Source: Spirochaetales bacterium (lineage in GTDB: Bacteria > Spirochaetota > Spirochaetia > JABMQR01). Taken from it: a DNA stretch of 32,296 bases. Shown piece after piece: positions 8,554 through 17,339 of this stretch; the first letter of the stretch is position 1, and every line of letters starts with the position of its first letter. Below the pieces are notes generated by a model. The model worked only from the letters and a program-made list of their open reading frames with translations, had not been told where the DNA came from and did not search any database. The translations under genes were made by a program, and so were the position numbers. The stretch spans positions 1 to 32,296 of the forward strand of contig JAGYPA010000039.1 in assembly GCA_018399255.1 (NCBI GenBank), written 5' to 3'.

Positions 8554-9989
8554 TGGATTTTCAGTTGCAGAAATTGCTTGATCATGCTGTAGCCGTGGGA
8601 GCCTCTTATGCAGACATTCGCTGGGTTCACAGGAGCAACGATCTACTCCAGTTGTGGGACGGGGACATTGACAATATCTCAACAACGGAAAGCGAGGGCA
8701 TCGGAATAAGGGTCTTGCTGAATGGGGCGTGGGGCTTTGCCGCCACGAATAACCCACGGCACGGTTTTAGGGCGGTGGAAAAATCACTTGAAACCGCTCA
8801 GGAGAGTGCCCGGTGGCACAACAAACCGGTTGAACTGGCACCGGTGAAAATTGTAAAGGCCGAATGGAGAACCCCTTTTGAAATTGACTTGAGGAAGGTC
8901 TCCTTCAGGGAGCGAATAGACCTGCTGTGCGAAGCGGATGAGGCTATGAAGAGCGTTGAGGGTATCAGCCAAAGGAAAGCCTCTATGGGGTTCTTTTTGA
9001 CCGACCAGATTTTTGTATCGAGCGAGGGCGCGTATATTGAGCAGAATATCTGTGAATGCGGTGCCGGGCTTACCGCTCTTGCAGCCGATGGGAATGAAGT
9101 GCAGCACCGCAGTTATCCAAGCTCTTTCCAGGGGAATTATGCTTCCGCCGGGTATGAACATATCCTTTCTCTCGATCTTGTTAATGGTGGAAAGCAATGT
9201 GCCGAGGAGGCGGTTGCCTTATTAAAGGCTGATACCTGCGAAAACGGAGAAAAAACCATTATTCTGGACAGTTCGCTGCTGACCCTGCAGGTGCATGAGA
9301 GTATAGGACATGCTCTTGAGTTGGATCGTGTGCTCGGCAGTGAAGCCAGTTATGCCGGAACAAGCTTTGCCACTCCGGATAAAATCGGCAACTTCAGATA
9401 TGGCTCTTCGGCTGTTAATATTACCGCCGATAACAGCCTTTCCGGAGGACTTGCAAGTACGGGTTATGACGATGAGGGTGTACCTGCAACACGGACGGAA
9501 CTGATTAAAGATGGAATACTGGTGAACTATCTCACGAGCAGGGAGACTGCTGCTGAACTGAACATGCCTATCACAAGCAGTATGCGTGCCGATGGATGGT
9601 CACGCTCTCCCCTAATCAGAATAAGCAACGTGAACCTCGAACCAGGAGACTCCAGTCTTGATGAAATGATTGCCGATACCGAAGATGGTATTTTTATGAA
9701 AACAACCAAGGTATACAGTATTGATGATAAGCGGCTGAACTTTGAATTCGGACCTGAAATTGCCTGGAAAATTGAGAATGGAAAATGTACCAAGCTTCTG
9801 AAAAATGTGCGTTACAGGAGTATTACCCCTGAATTTTGGAACTCCTGCGATGCAGTTGCCGGAGAAGATGAATGGAAACTCTGGGGGGTTCCCGTCTGTG
9901 GAAAGGGCGAGCCGGGGCAAATTGTCCATGTAGGTCACGGTACCGCTGCAGCCAGGTTTCGGAACATCCAGGTGGAGGGCTCCAGGTGA
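8553..9989 (+). CDS. tldD: TldD-type metalloprotease (TldD/TldE complex, catalytic subunit)
   Basis: This is the zinc-bearing subunit of the cytosolic TldD/TldE protease, which degrades unfolded or small peptides and in enterobacteria helps mature microcin B17. The HExxxH motif is HESIGH at residues 248-253, inside a typical VHESIGHALELD segment. Cys449 in VCGKGEPG occupies the C-terminal metal-binding cysteine position. GYDDEGVPATRTELIKDG is the conserved family block between them. The 478-residue length is normal. Its ATG overlaps the S9 stop codon (TAATG), and its TGA overlaps the start of the partner gene, so translation is probably coupled through all three. Confidence 0.92.
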   Translation: MDFQLQKLLDHAVAVGASYADIRWVHRSNDLLQLWDGDIDNISTTESEGIGIRVLLNGAWGFAATNNPRHGFRAVEKSLETAQESARWHNKPVELAPVKIVKAEWRTPFEIDLRKVSFRERIDLLCEADEAMKSVEGISQRKASMGFFLTDQIFVSSEGAYIEQNICECGAGLTALAADGNEVQHRSYPSSFQGNYASAGYEHILSLDLVNGGKQCAEEAVALLKADTCENGEKTIILDSSLLTLQVHESIGHALELDRVLGSEASYAGTSFATPDKIGNFRYGSSAVNITADNSLSGGLASTGYDDEGVPATRTELIKDGILVNYLTSRETAAELNMPITSSMRADGWSRSPLIRISNVNLEPGDSSLDEMIADTEDGIFMKTTKVYSIDDKRLNFEFGPEIAWKIENGKCTKLLKNVRYRSITPEFWNSCDAVAGEDEWKLWGVPVCGKGEPGQIVHVGHGTAAARFRNIQVEGSR

Positions 9990-11344
9990 AGGAAAAAGAA
10001 AAAAAACTGCAGTTGATCAATGAAATCGCAGATACCACAAGTGCGGACCAGCTGGAAATTACGCTTTTCTCGAAGGACTACGGTCTAACCCGTTTCGCCG
10101 GTAATCAGATTCATCAGAATATGACTGAAGAGGACAGCACTATTAGTGTAAGGGTATTTCACAATTCACGCCTCGGCTCCTGTTCAACCAATCGAAGTGA
10201 CAGAGTTTCAATTCTTGAGTCGGTGGATAAGGCTTTGACCATCGCCGCCTTAAACGATCCACTTCCGAAGTTTCCGGGGTTCACTGAAAGCCGGCCCGTT
10301 CCCGCTTTAAAAGTATCCCCTTATTACTATTCGACGGCGGAAACGGATGCGAAGGATCGGGGTGATATGGTAAGTACCATCCTTTCAACCGTAAAGGGAC
10401 GGGGCTTCGAGGCGGCCGGGGCAGTTGAAAATGGAACTTATCTAAAAGCGGTATGCACGAATCGTGGTCAGCAGGTGCATCAGCAAGAGACGGCTGCTAA
10501 ACTGAACCTTGTGGTGAACCGGCCCGGCCAGACGGGCTTCGGCACCGGCCCTGCAAGATGGATGGGGAGAGATATATCCGAACTTGACTGTCGCCGGGAG
10601 GCATTGCATGCTGTCGACATTTCCGAAAAAAACATCGAGCCGGCTCACATTGATGCCGGAGAATATGAGGTAATACTTACGCCTGAAGCCGTCGGGCTAT
10701 TACTCTACTATCTTTCGTGGATGGGCTTTCATTCCAGAGCTTTTCATAGTGGACAGTCTTTTATGGCCGGACATATAGGCGAACAGGTCCTCGACGGGAA
10801 AATCTCTATCTGGGATGACGGTCTCGACTGCAGTGCTTATGCCATGCCCTTCGATTGGGAGGGAGTTCCCAAAAAAAAGGTGGAGCTCGTAAAAGACGGT
10901 ATGGCTATGGGCGTCGTGTACGATTCGGTCACGGGAACTGCGGCGGGGGGGGCCTCCACCGGTCATGCCCTGTCCTTACTGAGAGACCGTTACTACTCTT
11001 CGCCCCTGCCGACCAATTTGTTTATGAAGCCCGGTGAGGAATCCCTCGGCGATATGATTTCTTCGGCAAAGAAGGCTGTTCTTGTTCACAGCTTTTGGTA
11101 TGTACGGGAAGTGCATTGGGGCAAGGCAACAGTGACAGGAATGACCCGGGATGGAACTTTTCTCGTTGAAAACGGAAAGGTTACCAGAGCTCTTCCAAAT
11201 CTCAGGTTTACACAGAGTATAGTTGAAGCCCTGCAGAATGTAATTTCCGTGGGCAGGGATAGCAAATTAACCGATCAATACAACGGAGTAGCCAGGGTGC
11301 CTGCATTAAAACTGGCGAATTTCAACTTTGTTGGAACTTCATGA
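9986..11344 (+). CDS. tldE: TldE/PmbA-type subunit, lacks the zinc motif
   Basis: This is the partner subunit of TldD, 452 residues from a GTG at 9986 that overlaps the tldD stop (GTGA). GGTGGAGGG at 9971-9979 sits 6 bases before it. A longer in-frame reading from 9872 would lie inside tldD and adds a low-complexity N-terminus, so I reject it. The fold blocks of the family are present (RFAGNQIHQN; RGFEAAGAVENG; GASTGHALSLL; a C-terminal FLVENGKVTRALPNLRF). There is no HExxxH, as expected for TldE/PmbA, which caps the proteolytic chamber. An eight-G run lies at 10945-10952. Confidence 0.9.
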   Translation: MKEKEKKLQLINEIADTTSADQLEITLFSKDYGLTRFAGNQIHQNMTEEDSTISVRVFHNSRLGSCSTNRSDRVSILESVDKALTIAALNDPLPKFPGFTESRPVPALKVSPYYYSTAETDAKDRGDMVSTILSTVKGRGFEAAGAVENGTYLKAVCTNRGQQVHQQETAAKLNLVVNRPGQTGFGTGPARWMGRDISELDCRREALHAVDISEKNIEPAHIDAGEYEVILTPEAVGLLLYYLSWMGFHSRAFHSGQSFMAGHIGEQVLDGKISIWDDGLDCSAYAMPFDWEGVPKKKVELVKDGMAMGVVYDSVTGTAAGGASTGHALSLLRDRYYSSPLPTNLFMKPGEESLGDMISSAKKAVLVHSFWYVREVHWGKATVTGMTRDGTFLVENGKVTRALPNLRFTQSIVEALQNVISVGRDSKLTDQYNGVARVPALKLANFNFVGTS

Positions 11345-11363
11345 ATAGAGATAAGAGGTAGAT

Positions 11364-12329
11364 ATGTCAAAGCTTTTAGAAATTAAAAATCTAGAGGTTC
11401 ATTTTAATACGCGGGACGCAACCATCTATGCGGTAAACAATGTAAACCTTCATGTAAATGAGTGTGAAACTCTGGGAATTGTCGGGGAAAGCGGTTCAGG
11501 CAAAAGTGTAACTATGATGTCCATATTGGGCCTTGTACCGACCCCGCCCGGAGAAATCAAAAAGGGCACCGCCTTTTTCAAAGGTACGGATTTGCTGAGT
11601 TTAAGTCCAAGGCAGCTACGCAAGTTTCAGGGCAACCGAATCGGGATGATTTTTCAGGATCCAATGACATCCTTCAATCCTGTGCTGAGTATCGGGCGTC
11701 AAATGATAGAGGCCCTGGAATGGCACAAACATGTCGGCAGAGCGGAAGCTTATGAAAGAGCCGCCCATATGCTGGATTTGGTAGGGATTCCCAATGCGAG
11801 CCAGAGAATCAGGGAGTTCCCCCATCAGTTCTCCGGAGGTATGCGGCAGCGGGCCATGATTGCTATGGCACTTATCTGTGAGCCGGAACTGCTCATAGCA
11901 GATGAACCTACCACGGCTCTGGATGTCACCATTCAGGCGCAAATTGTTGAACTGGTTTTGGAACTTCAGGAGAAACTAAAAATGTCGGTTGTGTGGATTA
12001 CCCACGACCTGGCGGTTGTAGCCAGATTGGCCGAACGGGTAAGTGTAATGTATGGTGGCAAGGTTATAGAGCAGGCGGATGTACTTGACTTATACGAACA
12101 TCCCAATCATCCGTACACACAGGGGCTTCTGGCAAGTCTACCCAGTGAAAACCGGGGTACGGAGTTGAAGGCAATTCAAGGCCTGCCCCCTATTCTGAAA
12201 GAAGAACCAAAGGGCTGCACCTTTGCCAAACGCTGCAGCTACGCGAAGCCCGAGTGCTTTTTAACGGTCCCTGAGATGCAGGACCTGGGAAACAATCACT
12301 TCTCATGTTGCCGATTAGGTGTGAAGTAG
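11364..12329 (+). CDS. dppD: ABC peptide transporter ATP-binding protein, DppD/OppD type
   Basis: This cytosolic ATPase has 321 residues. Walker A is GESGSGKS (41-48), the signature is SGGMRQR (157-163) and Walker B ends in ADEPTTALD with Asp180-Glu181. The C-terminal oligopeptide-transporter domain carries the cysteine cluster (CTFAKRCSYAKPEC). It is the D-type half of the ATPase pair, with the F-type gene 13 bases downstream. It is separated from the permease genes by the S9 and TldD/TldE genes, so peptidases and transporter share one mRNA. Confidence 0.94.
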   Translation: MSKLLEIKNLEVHFNTRDATIYAVNNVNLHVNECETLGIVGESGSGKSVTMMSILGLVPTPPGEIKKGTAFFKGTDLLSLSPRQLRKFQGNRIGMIFQDPMTSFNPVLSIGRQMIEALEWHKHVGRAEAYERAAHMLDLVGIPNASQRIREFPHQFSGGMRQRAMIAMALICEPELLIADEPTTALDVTIQAQIVELVLELQEKLKMSVVWITHDLAVVARLAERVSVMYGGKVIEQADVLDLYEHPNHPYTQGLLASLPSENRGTELKAIQGLPPILKEEPKGCTFAKRCSYAKPECFLTVPEMQDLGNNHFSCCRLGVK

Positions 12330-12342
12330 GAAGGATAATTGA

Positions 12343-13338
12343 ATGGAACATAATGAAAAATTACTTGAAGTCAGAAATCTAAAAAAATACTTTCCCATCA
12401 AGAAGGGATTGTTTAAAAAAACAACCGGTTATGTGTACGCTGTGGATGATATCTCCTTTGATTTACATAAGGGCCGTACCCTTGGGTTGGTTGGAGAATC
12501 GGGATGCGGAAAATCCACCACAGGCAGAGCAATACTTCAGCTTCAGCCCCCCACAGCGGGAGAGGTCTTGTATGAAGGTGAAAATCTTGCCGTTCTGAGT
12601 CAGAAGCAGATGCGTCCGAATCGGCGCAAAATGCAGATTATCTTTCAGGATCCCTATGCAAGTTTGAACCCTCGCTTGACGGTAGAAGAAATAGTGTCCG
12701 AACCGATTATTGTACACAAGCTGCTGCCAAAAGATCAGATAGAAGACAGGGTGGCGGAACTGCTCGGACTTGTAGGGCTTGATTCGGAGCTGATGAACCG
12801 TTATCCCCATGAATTTTCCGGCGGCCAACGCCAGCGGGTGAGTATTGCCCGGGCACTGGCGCTCAATCCGGATTTGATTGTCTGCGATGAGCCTATATCC
12901 GCCCTTGATGTGTCGATACAGGCTCAGGTTCTAAACCTGCTTATCCGTTTGCAAAAGGAACTTGATCTAACCTACCTGTTTATTGCCCACGACCTGTCGA
13001 TGGTCCACTATGTGAGTGATGACATGGCGGTGATGTATCTGGGGACTATTGTGGAGAAGGGAACCAGCGAGCAGTTGTATAAGGATCCGATGCATCCTTA
13101 TACAAGAGCCCTGCTTTCCGCTGAACCTAAGGCAAACCCGAGATTGGAAAAGGAGCGACATAGAATAATTCTCAAGGGAGAACTTCCCTCTCCGATAAAC
13201 CCGCCTTCCGGGTGTCGTTTCAGAACCCGCTGTCCCCAGGCAATGGATATTTGCAAAGAGATACGGCCGGAGTTGCAGTCCATAGGAGATGAAAGGATGG
13301 TGGCCTGTCATTTGTTCAACGGATCAAAGGAAAATTGA
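12343..13338 (+). CDS. dppF: ABC peptide transporter ATP-binding protein, DppF/OppF type
   Basis: This is the second ATPase of the importer, with 331 residues. Walker A is GESGCGKST (51-59), the signature SGGQRQR and Walker B CDEPISALD. The C-terminal PPSGCRFRTRCPQAMDIC is the usual OppF cysteine segment. The N-terminal stretch KYFPIKKGLFKKT before the first strand is the standard F-type feature that separates it from D-type ATPases. It ends 6 bases before the next gene. Confidence 0.94.
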   Translation: MEHNEKLLEVRNLKKYFPIKKGLFKKTTGYVYAVDDISFDLHKGRTLGLVGESGCGKSTTGRAILQLQPPTAGEVLYEGENLAVLSQKQMRPNRRKMQIIFQDPYASLNPRLTVEEIVSEPIIVHKLLPKDQIEDRVAELLGLVGLDSELMNRYPHEFSGGQRQRVSIARALALNPDLIVCDEPISALDVSIQAQVLNLLIRLQKELDLTYLFIAHDLSMVHYVSDDMAVMYLGTIVEKGTSEQLYKDPMHPYTRALLSAEPKANPRLEKERHRIILKGELPSPINPPSGCRFRTRCPQAMDICKEIRPELQSIGDERMVACHLFNGSKEN

Positions 13339-13344
13339 AGCTGA

Positions 13345-14913
13345 ATGCGAAATGAGCGGAGATCTTCTCGAGTGCATTTCAGTTTAGCGGTAATCCTGTT
13401 TCTCTTTTTTTTCCCTTCTGCGGTATCTTCCGAGAATTCTAACACGGTGCTCTTGATTCCGGAATATGTGACACTTGGTCCGGTGGCGGCGGGAGAGAAA
13501 ATTGAGCGTTTCATTCCCTTGCATAATACCGAAAGCGAGCCGGTGTATCTGAATTTTACAACGACCTGTCCCTGCCTGAAGGTCGAGCCCCTTGAACTGA
13601 GTATAAGTCCGTCCTCCTCCGCCGAACTACGTGTTCTGTTCGATTCATGGGGGTATTCAGGTAAAACAATTAAGAAGGTCTTTGTTGCTTCATCCATAGA
13701 AAAGTACCATGGCAGTATTATGACTTTTGAAGCGATGGTGGAAGGCGCTGCTTCGGAAGATACTGGAACAATTCGCTGCCTTGAGTGTGAAGAAAGAGAG
13801 CAGCAGGCGTATCTGAATCATCTTTTGCAGCAGAAGGAAACTGCAGTACCCCATGGCGAATTTTTTTACAGCGCCGGATGCAGGGAATGTGATAAATTTC
13901 TGCAGAATGAACTGCCTGAATTGCTGGAAAAATCAGAGGACAGACTTGTTGTTATTCCTCTGCATGTTACGGATCCTGAAGTATTTGAGCTGTTTCTCAA
14001 GCGCACCCTGCATCAGGGAAAAAAAGTTGAAAATCTACCGGCTCTAATACTGGAAGGAGAGATTTCTACCGGTATTAAAGATATTCGGGCTGCTGTAATT
14101 GAAGCCGTATCCGGAGATCCTGGCGGAAAAGAAAACGATCCGACTACTGAAAATGTACCCGTGGAGAATACTCCCGTTGAAAATACCCCCGCTGCTTCAG
14201 GTTTGATATCCAACCTGGCTCCGATTCCGATATTTGGAGCCGGCTTGATCGACGGAATAAACCCCTGTGCCTTCACCACGATTATTTTTATGCTCTCGGC
14301 GCTTGCACTGTACGGCCGTTCCAGGCGACAGATGTTGAGCACGGGACTTGTTTTCAGTCTATCGGTATTTATTACGTATTATCTGGTAGGCCTCGGTTTT
14401 TTTGCGGTTATAAGAAAAGCCTCCGCCTATAGTTATATTTCTGATTTCCTGAGATGGGGCTTGATTCTCATACTGATTCTGTTTGCCACGGTCAGTATTT
14501 ATGATGGAATAATGATTCGCAGGGGAAAAACTGAAAAGGTTATTCTACAACTGTCTCGGGCGATGAAGCAGAGAATTCATAAATCGGTTCGGCACGGATT
14601 AAAATCGACTTCACTGATTGGGGGAACGGCTCTAATGGGGGTGCTCGTGTCGCTTTTCGAACTGGCCTGTACCGGACAGGTGTACCTTCCGACTATAACG
14701 TACATGGTAACAAGGGGATTCAGCTATGGGTATGCCCTGCTGCTGATATACAATATTGGTTTTATACTGCCGCTGCTTGCAGTGTTTTTTCTGGTATATA
14801 CAGGAACAAGCTCAAAAACCATTTCTTCAGTGTTCAGTACCCATATGGCAGCGGTAAAATTCTCGCTCTCGGGTATATTTCTGATACTTGGGTTTCTGAC
14901 ACTTTTGCAATAA
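13345..14913 (+). CDS. DsbD/CcdA-like thiol redox membrane protein with Ig-like and thioredoxin-like N-terminal parts
   Basis: The 522 residues fall into clear parts. (1) A signal peptide of about 29 residues with a long hydrophobic core. (2) A DUF1573-like Ig-type domain, about 35-140, with Cys75-Pro-Cys77. (3) A thioredoxin-like segment with Cys179-x-x-Cys182 (GCRECDKF). (4) A Pro/Glu linker with VENTP repeats near 270-290. (5) Six predicted membrane helices from about 295, with Cys308 in GINPCAF and Cys442 in FELACTG, the two CcdA/DsbD core cysteines. The family moves electrons from cytosolic thioredoxin across the membrane. Here the periplasmic acceptor would be the N-terminal Cys pairs. 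The ribosome site is weak, suggesting coupling to the ATPase gene 6 bases upstream. An unrelated gain in this operon cannot be excluded. Confidence 0.8.
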   Translation: MRNERRSSRVHFSLAVILFLFFFPSAVSSENSNTVLLIPEYVTLGPVAAGEKIERFIPLHNTESEPVYLNFTTTCPCLKVEPLELSISPSSSAELRVLFDSWGYSGKTIKKVFVASSIEKYHGSIMTFEAMVEGAASEDTGTIRCLECEEREQQAYLNHLLQQKETAVPHGEFFYSAGCRECDKFLQNELPELLEKSEDRLVVIPLHVTDPEVFELFLKRTLHQGKKVENLPALILEGEISTGIKDIRAAVIEAVSGDPGGKENDPTTENVPVENTPVENTPAASGLISNLAPIPIFGAGLIDGINPCAFTTIIFMLSALALYGRSRRQMLSTGLVFSLSVFITYYLVGLGFFAVIRKASAYSYISDFLRWGLILILILFATVSIYDGIMIRRGKTEKVILQLSRAMKQRIHKSVRHGLKSTSLIGGTALMGVLVSLFELACTGQVYLPTITYMVTRGFSYGYALLLIYNIGFILPLLAVFFLVYTGTSSKTISSVFSTHMAAVKFSLSGIFLILGFLTLLQ

Positions 14914-14925
14914 AAGGGGTAGCTT

Positions 14926-16050
14926 TTGAAAAACAAAGATGAAGAAAAAATTCTCACCAGGCACGATCAATTGCGACGGGCAATGGCCGAACGGGATGAG
15001 GAGCTCTGGATAATTGCCGGCAGCGAGGCCTCCGATTTGAAGGGCTATGTAAGGTATATTTCCGACTGGCATATCGTAGACGGAATAATGTATGTGCTGA
15101 TTCCCCTGCACGGATATCCTTCGGTAATTGTAAAACTGGGCTCACAGGCGTATTGGGTGCAAAAGAAGTGCAAGATTCCCGATGTCCATCCTGCTTTTGA
15201 TGTGACCGATAAACTTATTGAGCTTTTAAGAGACACGGGTCTGCAAAATACACGTATAGGTGTAGTAGGGTTGGAAGATGTGATTCCTTACCTTCCAGGG
15301 CGGCGGCTTGTCTCCGCTTTTCCTAATATAGAGTTTACCGAGGCAACCGAGGAAATGAACAGGATCATGATTCCCTCCACAGAGGAAGATTTTGCATGTG
15401 CTGAGGAAGCGCAGAAGCTTCTTGAAGGGGTAATGCGGAGATTTGGGGAAGAATTAAAGGTGGGGCGTTCAGAGCGTTTTGTGGTGGCAGGTTGCATCCA
15501 GGAGATGGAGGAGCTCGGCTGTACCGACGGAGCCTGCCGTATTTCTCTTGATCACAGTGGATCAAACCGTCTTCCAACGGAAAGGTGTTTCGATGAAGAG
15601 GATATTGTTCGCCTGTACCTCGAGGCCTGCGGACCGTCCGGGTATTGGGCGGAAATGGGAGGGGTCTTCTCCTTTAAGGAACCCCCTCCGCAGGTGTATC
15701 GGAAGTTTGAAACGACGATAAAAGCCATGGATGCAGTACGGGCGCGGATGTTGCCCGGTGCATACGCCGGTGATCTATGTGCCGCGGGAGAACAGGTTTT
15801 TCAAGATGACGGATGGGAGATAATCGGAAGGGCCCTGTGGGATGCCCACGGACAGGGAATGTGCAAACACCTCCCTCCTTTCGCCTGGCCCGGTTCAAAA
15901 CAGGTGCTTAAAGAAAATATGATTCTCAACCAGCATCCAGGAACGCGCACTTCCGACGGCTACGGTTTCTCCCTTACCAGTAATTTTGTGGTTTCCGAAG
16001 ACGGTGGAAGGCCACTGGGTGATTTTCATCACGTCTGGCATTTGGTCTAA
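14926..16050 (+). CDS. Divergent M24-family (creatinase/aminopeptidase P fold) protein
   Basis: This cytosolic protein of 374 residues starts at TTG 14926 behind AAAGGGGT (14913-14920). The N-terminal creatinase-type domain (about 10-140) and the C-terminal pita-bread domain (about 155-374) are recognisable. The five metal-ligand positions of M24 peptidases are mostly changed. The first two Asp are Glu233 (LYLEACG) and Glu243 (YWAEMGG), the His of the GHG motif is kept as His308 (DAHGQG), the Glu of EPG is His337 (NQHPG), and the final Glu is kept (Glu358, SEDGG). It may bind metal differently, or act without metal as creatinase and ectoine hydrolase do. It lies 12 bases after the DsbD-like gene and 15 before an MFS gene. 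Confidence 0.78.
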   Translation: MKNKDEEKILTRHDQLRRAMAERDEELWIIAGSEASDLKGYVRYISDWHIVDGIMYVLIPLHGYPSVIVKLGSQAYWVQKKCKIPDVHPAFDVTDKLIELLRDTGLQNTRIGVVGLEDVIPYLPGRRLVSAFPNIEFTEATEEMNRIMIPSTEEDFACAEEAQKLLEGVMRRFGEELKVGRSERFVVAGCIQEMEELGCTDGACRISLDHSGSNRLPTERCFDEEDIVRLYLEACGPSGYWAEMGGVFSFKEPPPQVYRKFETTIKAMDAVRARMLPGAYAGDLCAAGEQVFQDDGWEIIGRALWDAHGQGMCKHLPPFAWPGSKQVLKENMILNQHPGTRTSDGYGFSLTSNFVVSEDGGRPLGDFHHVWHLV

Positions 16051-16065
16051 AACAGGATATTAGAA

Positions 16066-17319
16066 ATGGCTCAGTTAAATAGAAATGTGAGGCTCTTTTA
16101 CATCTTCACTATGGTACAGTCCATCGGCCGGGGTATCTGGATGGGCAACATTCTGAGCCTTTACATTGTGATGATAGCCGAGCAGGGAGGTGGTCTGTGG
16201 AATTTTAGGCCAAATGAATTACTGGGAATTGCCTCGGGAATCACCGGTATAGCCCTTGTAGCGGTGATTCTGCCCGGAGGTATTGCTTCCGATAAGTGGT
16301 CCCGGGAGGGGGTACTAAGAATCGCCGCTGCTGTTGGCGCTTGCGGTTTGTTCTGCATTGCAGTTTCTGCCACGGTAATTCATATCATGGTCGGCCTTTT
16401 TTTGTGGGGGCTGTTTCAAGGGCTTAGTCGGCCCGCTGCCGAATCGATACTGGCCAACTCCCTTCCCTCGGGGCGGCGTTCGGCACCGTATGCCCGGGTG
16501 CATATGTATATGCAGTTTGGAATGGCCGGAGGCCCCTTTTTGAACGTCCTCTTGTTTATGATGCTGGGCGACCGATGGGATATCGGTATACTGAAGCAGG
16601 TTGTTTTCGTCGGTATTCTTTTGTCCGTTACCTCGGTGATACTGCTTCTCTTTTTGCGGGAGAAATTTTCCATTGGTGAAGAGAGCGAGGGCTTGAAGAG
16701 CAAGCTTGATTCGAAGAACATAAAGGATACCGGCCGTACCTTCCGCCTGGTGCCCGTTTTTTTGATTACCTCGAGTTTTATCATCGGTATGGGAGCCGGG
16801 ATGACGGTGAAGTTCTTTCCGGTTTTTTTCCGGGATATTTATCACCTGCAGCCGATTGCCGTGCAACTCATCCTGGGGGCAGGTTTTGTGCTTGCCGGTT
16901 TAAGCGGGCTTGCGGCACAGAAGCTTTCCATAAAAGGCGGTCGGCCTCAGATAATTATCCTGGTACAAGCCGTTGCCATAGGCTGTTTAATAGTTCTGGC
17001 TTTGTATCCGCCCTTGTGGTTGATGATAGTGGTGTTTGTTATTCGAGGTGCTCTGATGAACGCGGCCCAGCCTCTGAGTAGATCGATTATGATGGATTAC
17101 GTGCCCAAATCAAGCAGGGGCTTCTGGAACTCCCTTCAGACGGTCGCCTGGGGACTGTTCTGGAATGCCTCGGCCGCTATTGGTGGTTTTCTCATTGGCG
17201 AGGATAATTTTGCGCTTTGCTTTTTAATTACCTCAATTGTATACGGGGTTGGTATAATACCGGCGGTATTCCTAATCCCACTGGTTCACCGGGAAGACTA
17301 CGTGGTGGAGGATAACTAA
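16066..17319 (+). CDS. MFS transporter
   Basis: This integral membrane protein of 417 residues has about twelve hydrophobic helices in two halves, split by a charged central loop (about 200-225, REKFSIGEESEGLKSK). GGIASDKWSREGVLR after the second or third helix is the usual MFS loop 2-3 motif (G-x3-D-k-x-g-r-r). The substrate is not predictable. It lies 15 bases after the M24-like gene, so it may import that protein's substrate or export a product. It is the last gene of the long plus-strand operon and converges on the AstE/AspA gene with a gap of 20 bases and no clear terminator. Confidence 0.88.
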   Translation: MAQLNRNVRLFYIFTMVQSIGRGIWMGNILSLYIVMIAEQGGGLWNFRPNELLGIASGITGIALVAVILPGGIASDKWSREGVLRIAAAVGACGLFCIAVSATVIHIMVGLFLWGLFQGLSRPAAESILANSLPSGRRSAPYARVHMYMQFGMAGGPFLNVLLFMMLGDRWDIGILKQVVFVGILLSVTSVILLLFLREKFSIGEESEGLKSKLDSKNIKDTGRTFRLVPVFLITSSFIIGMGAGMTVKFFPVFFRDIYHLQPIAVQLILGAGFVLAGLSGLAAQKLSIKGGRPQIIILVQAVAIGCLIVLALYPPLWLMIVVFVIRGALMNAAQPLSRSIMMDYVPKSSRGFWNSLQTVAWGLFWNASAAIGGFLIGEDNFALCFLITSIVYGVGIIPAVFLIPLVHREDYVVEDN

Positions 17320-17339
17320 ATACGCCGGTATATTGATGT

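Noticed and set aside
9872..9985. N-terminal extension of the TldE-type gene
   Set aside because: It lies wholly inside tldD and is unlike the family N-terminus. The GTG at 9986 has an excellent ribosome site and the usual GTGA overlap.
10945..10952. G8 run in the TldE-type gene as a second phase-variation site
   Set aside because: Eight G are shorter than typically slippery tracts, and the coded GGA run fits a conserved glycine-rich family segment. A chance run is as likely.
17263..17277. Small palindrome (aataccg/cggtatt) near the end of the plus-strand MFS gene as a convergent terminator
   Set aside because: It lies inside the coding sequence, has only seven pairs and almost no loop, and no T-run follows on either strand.
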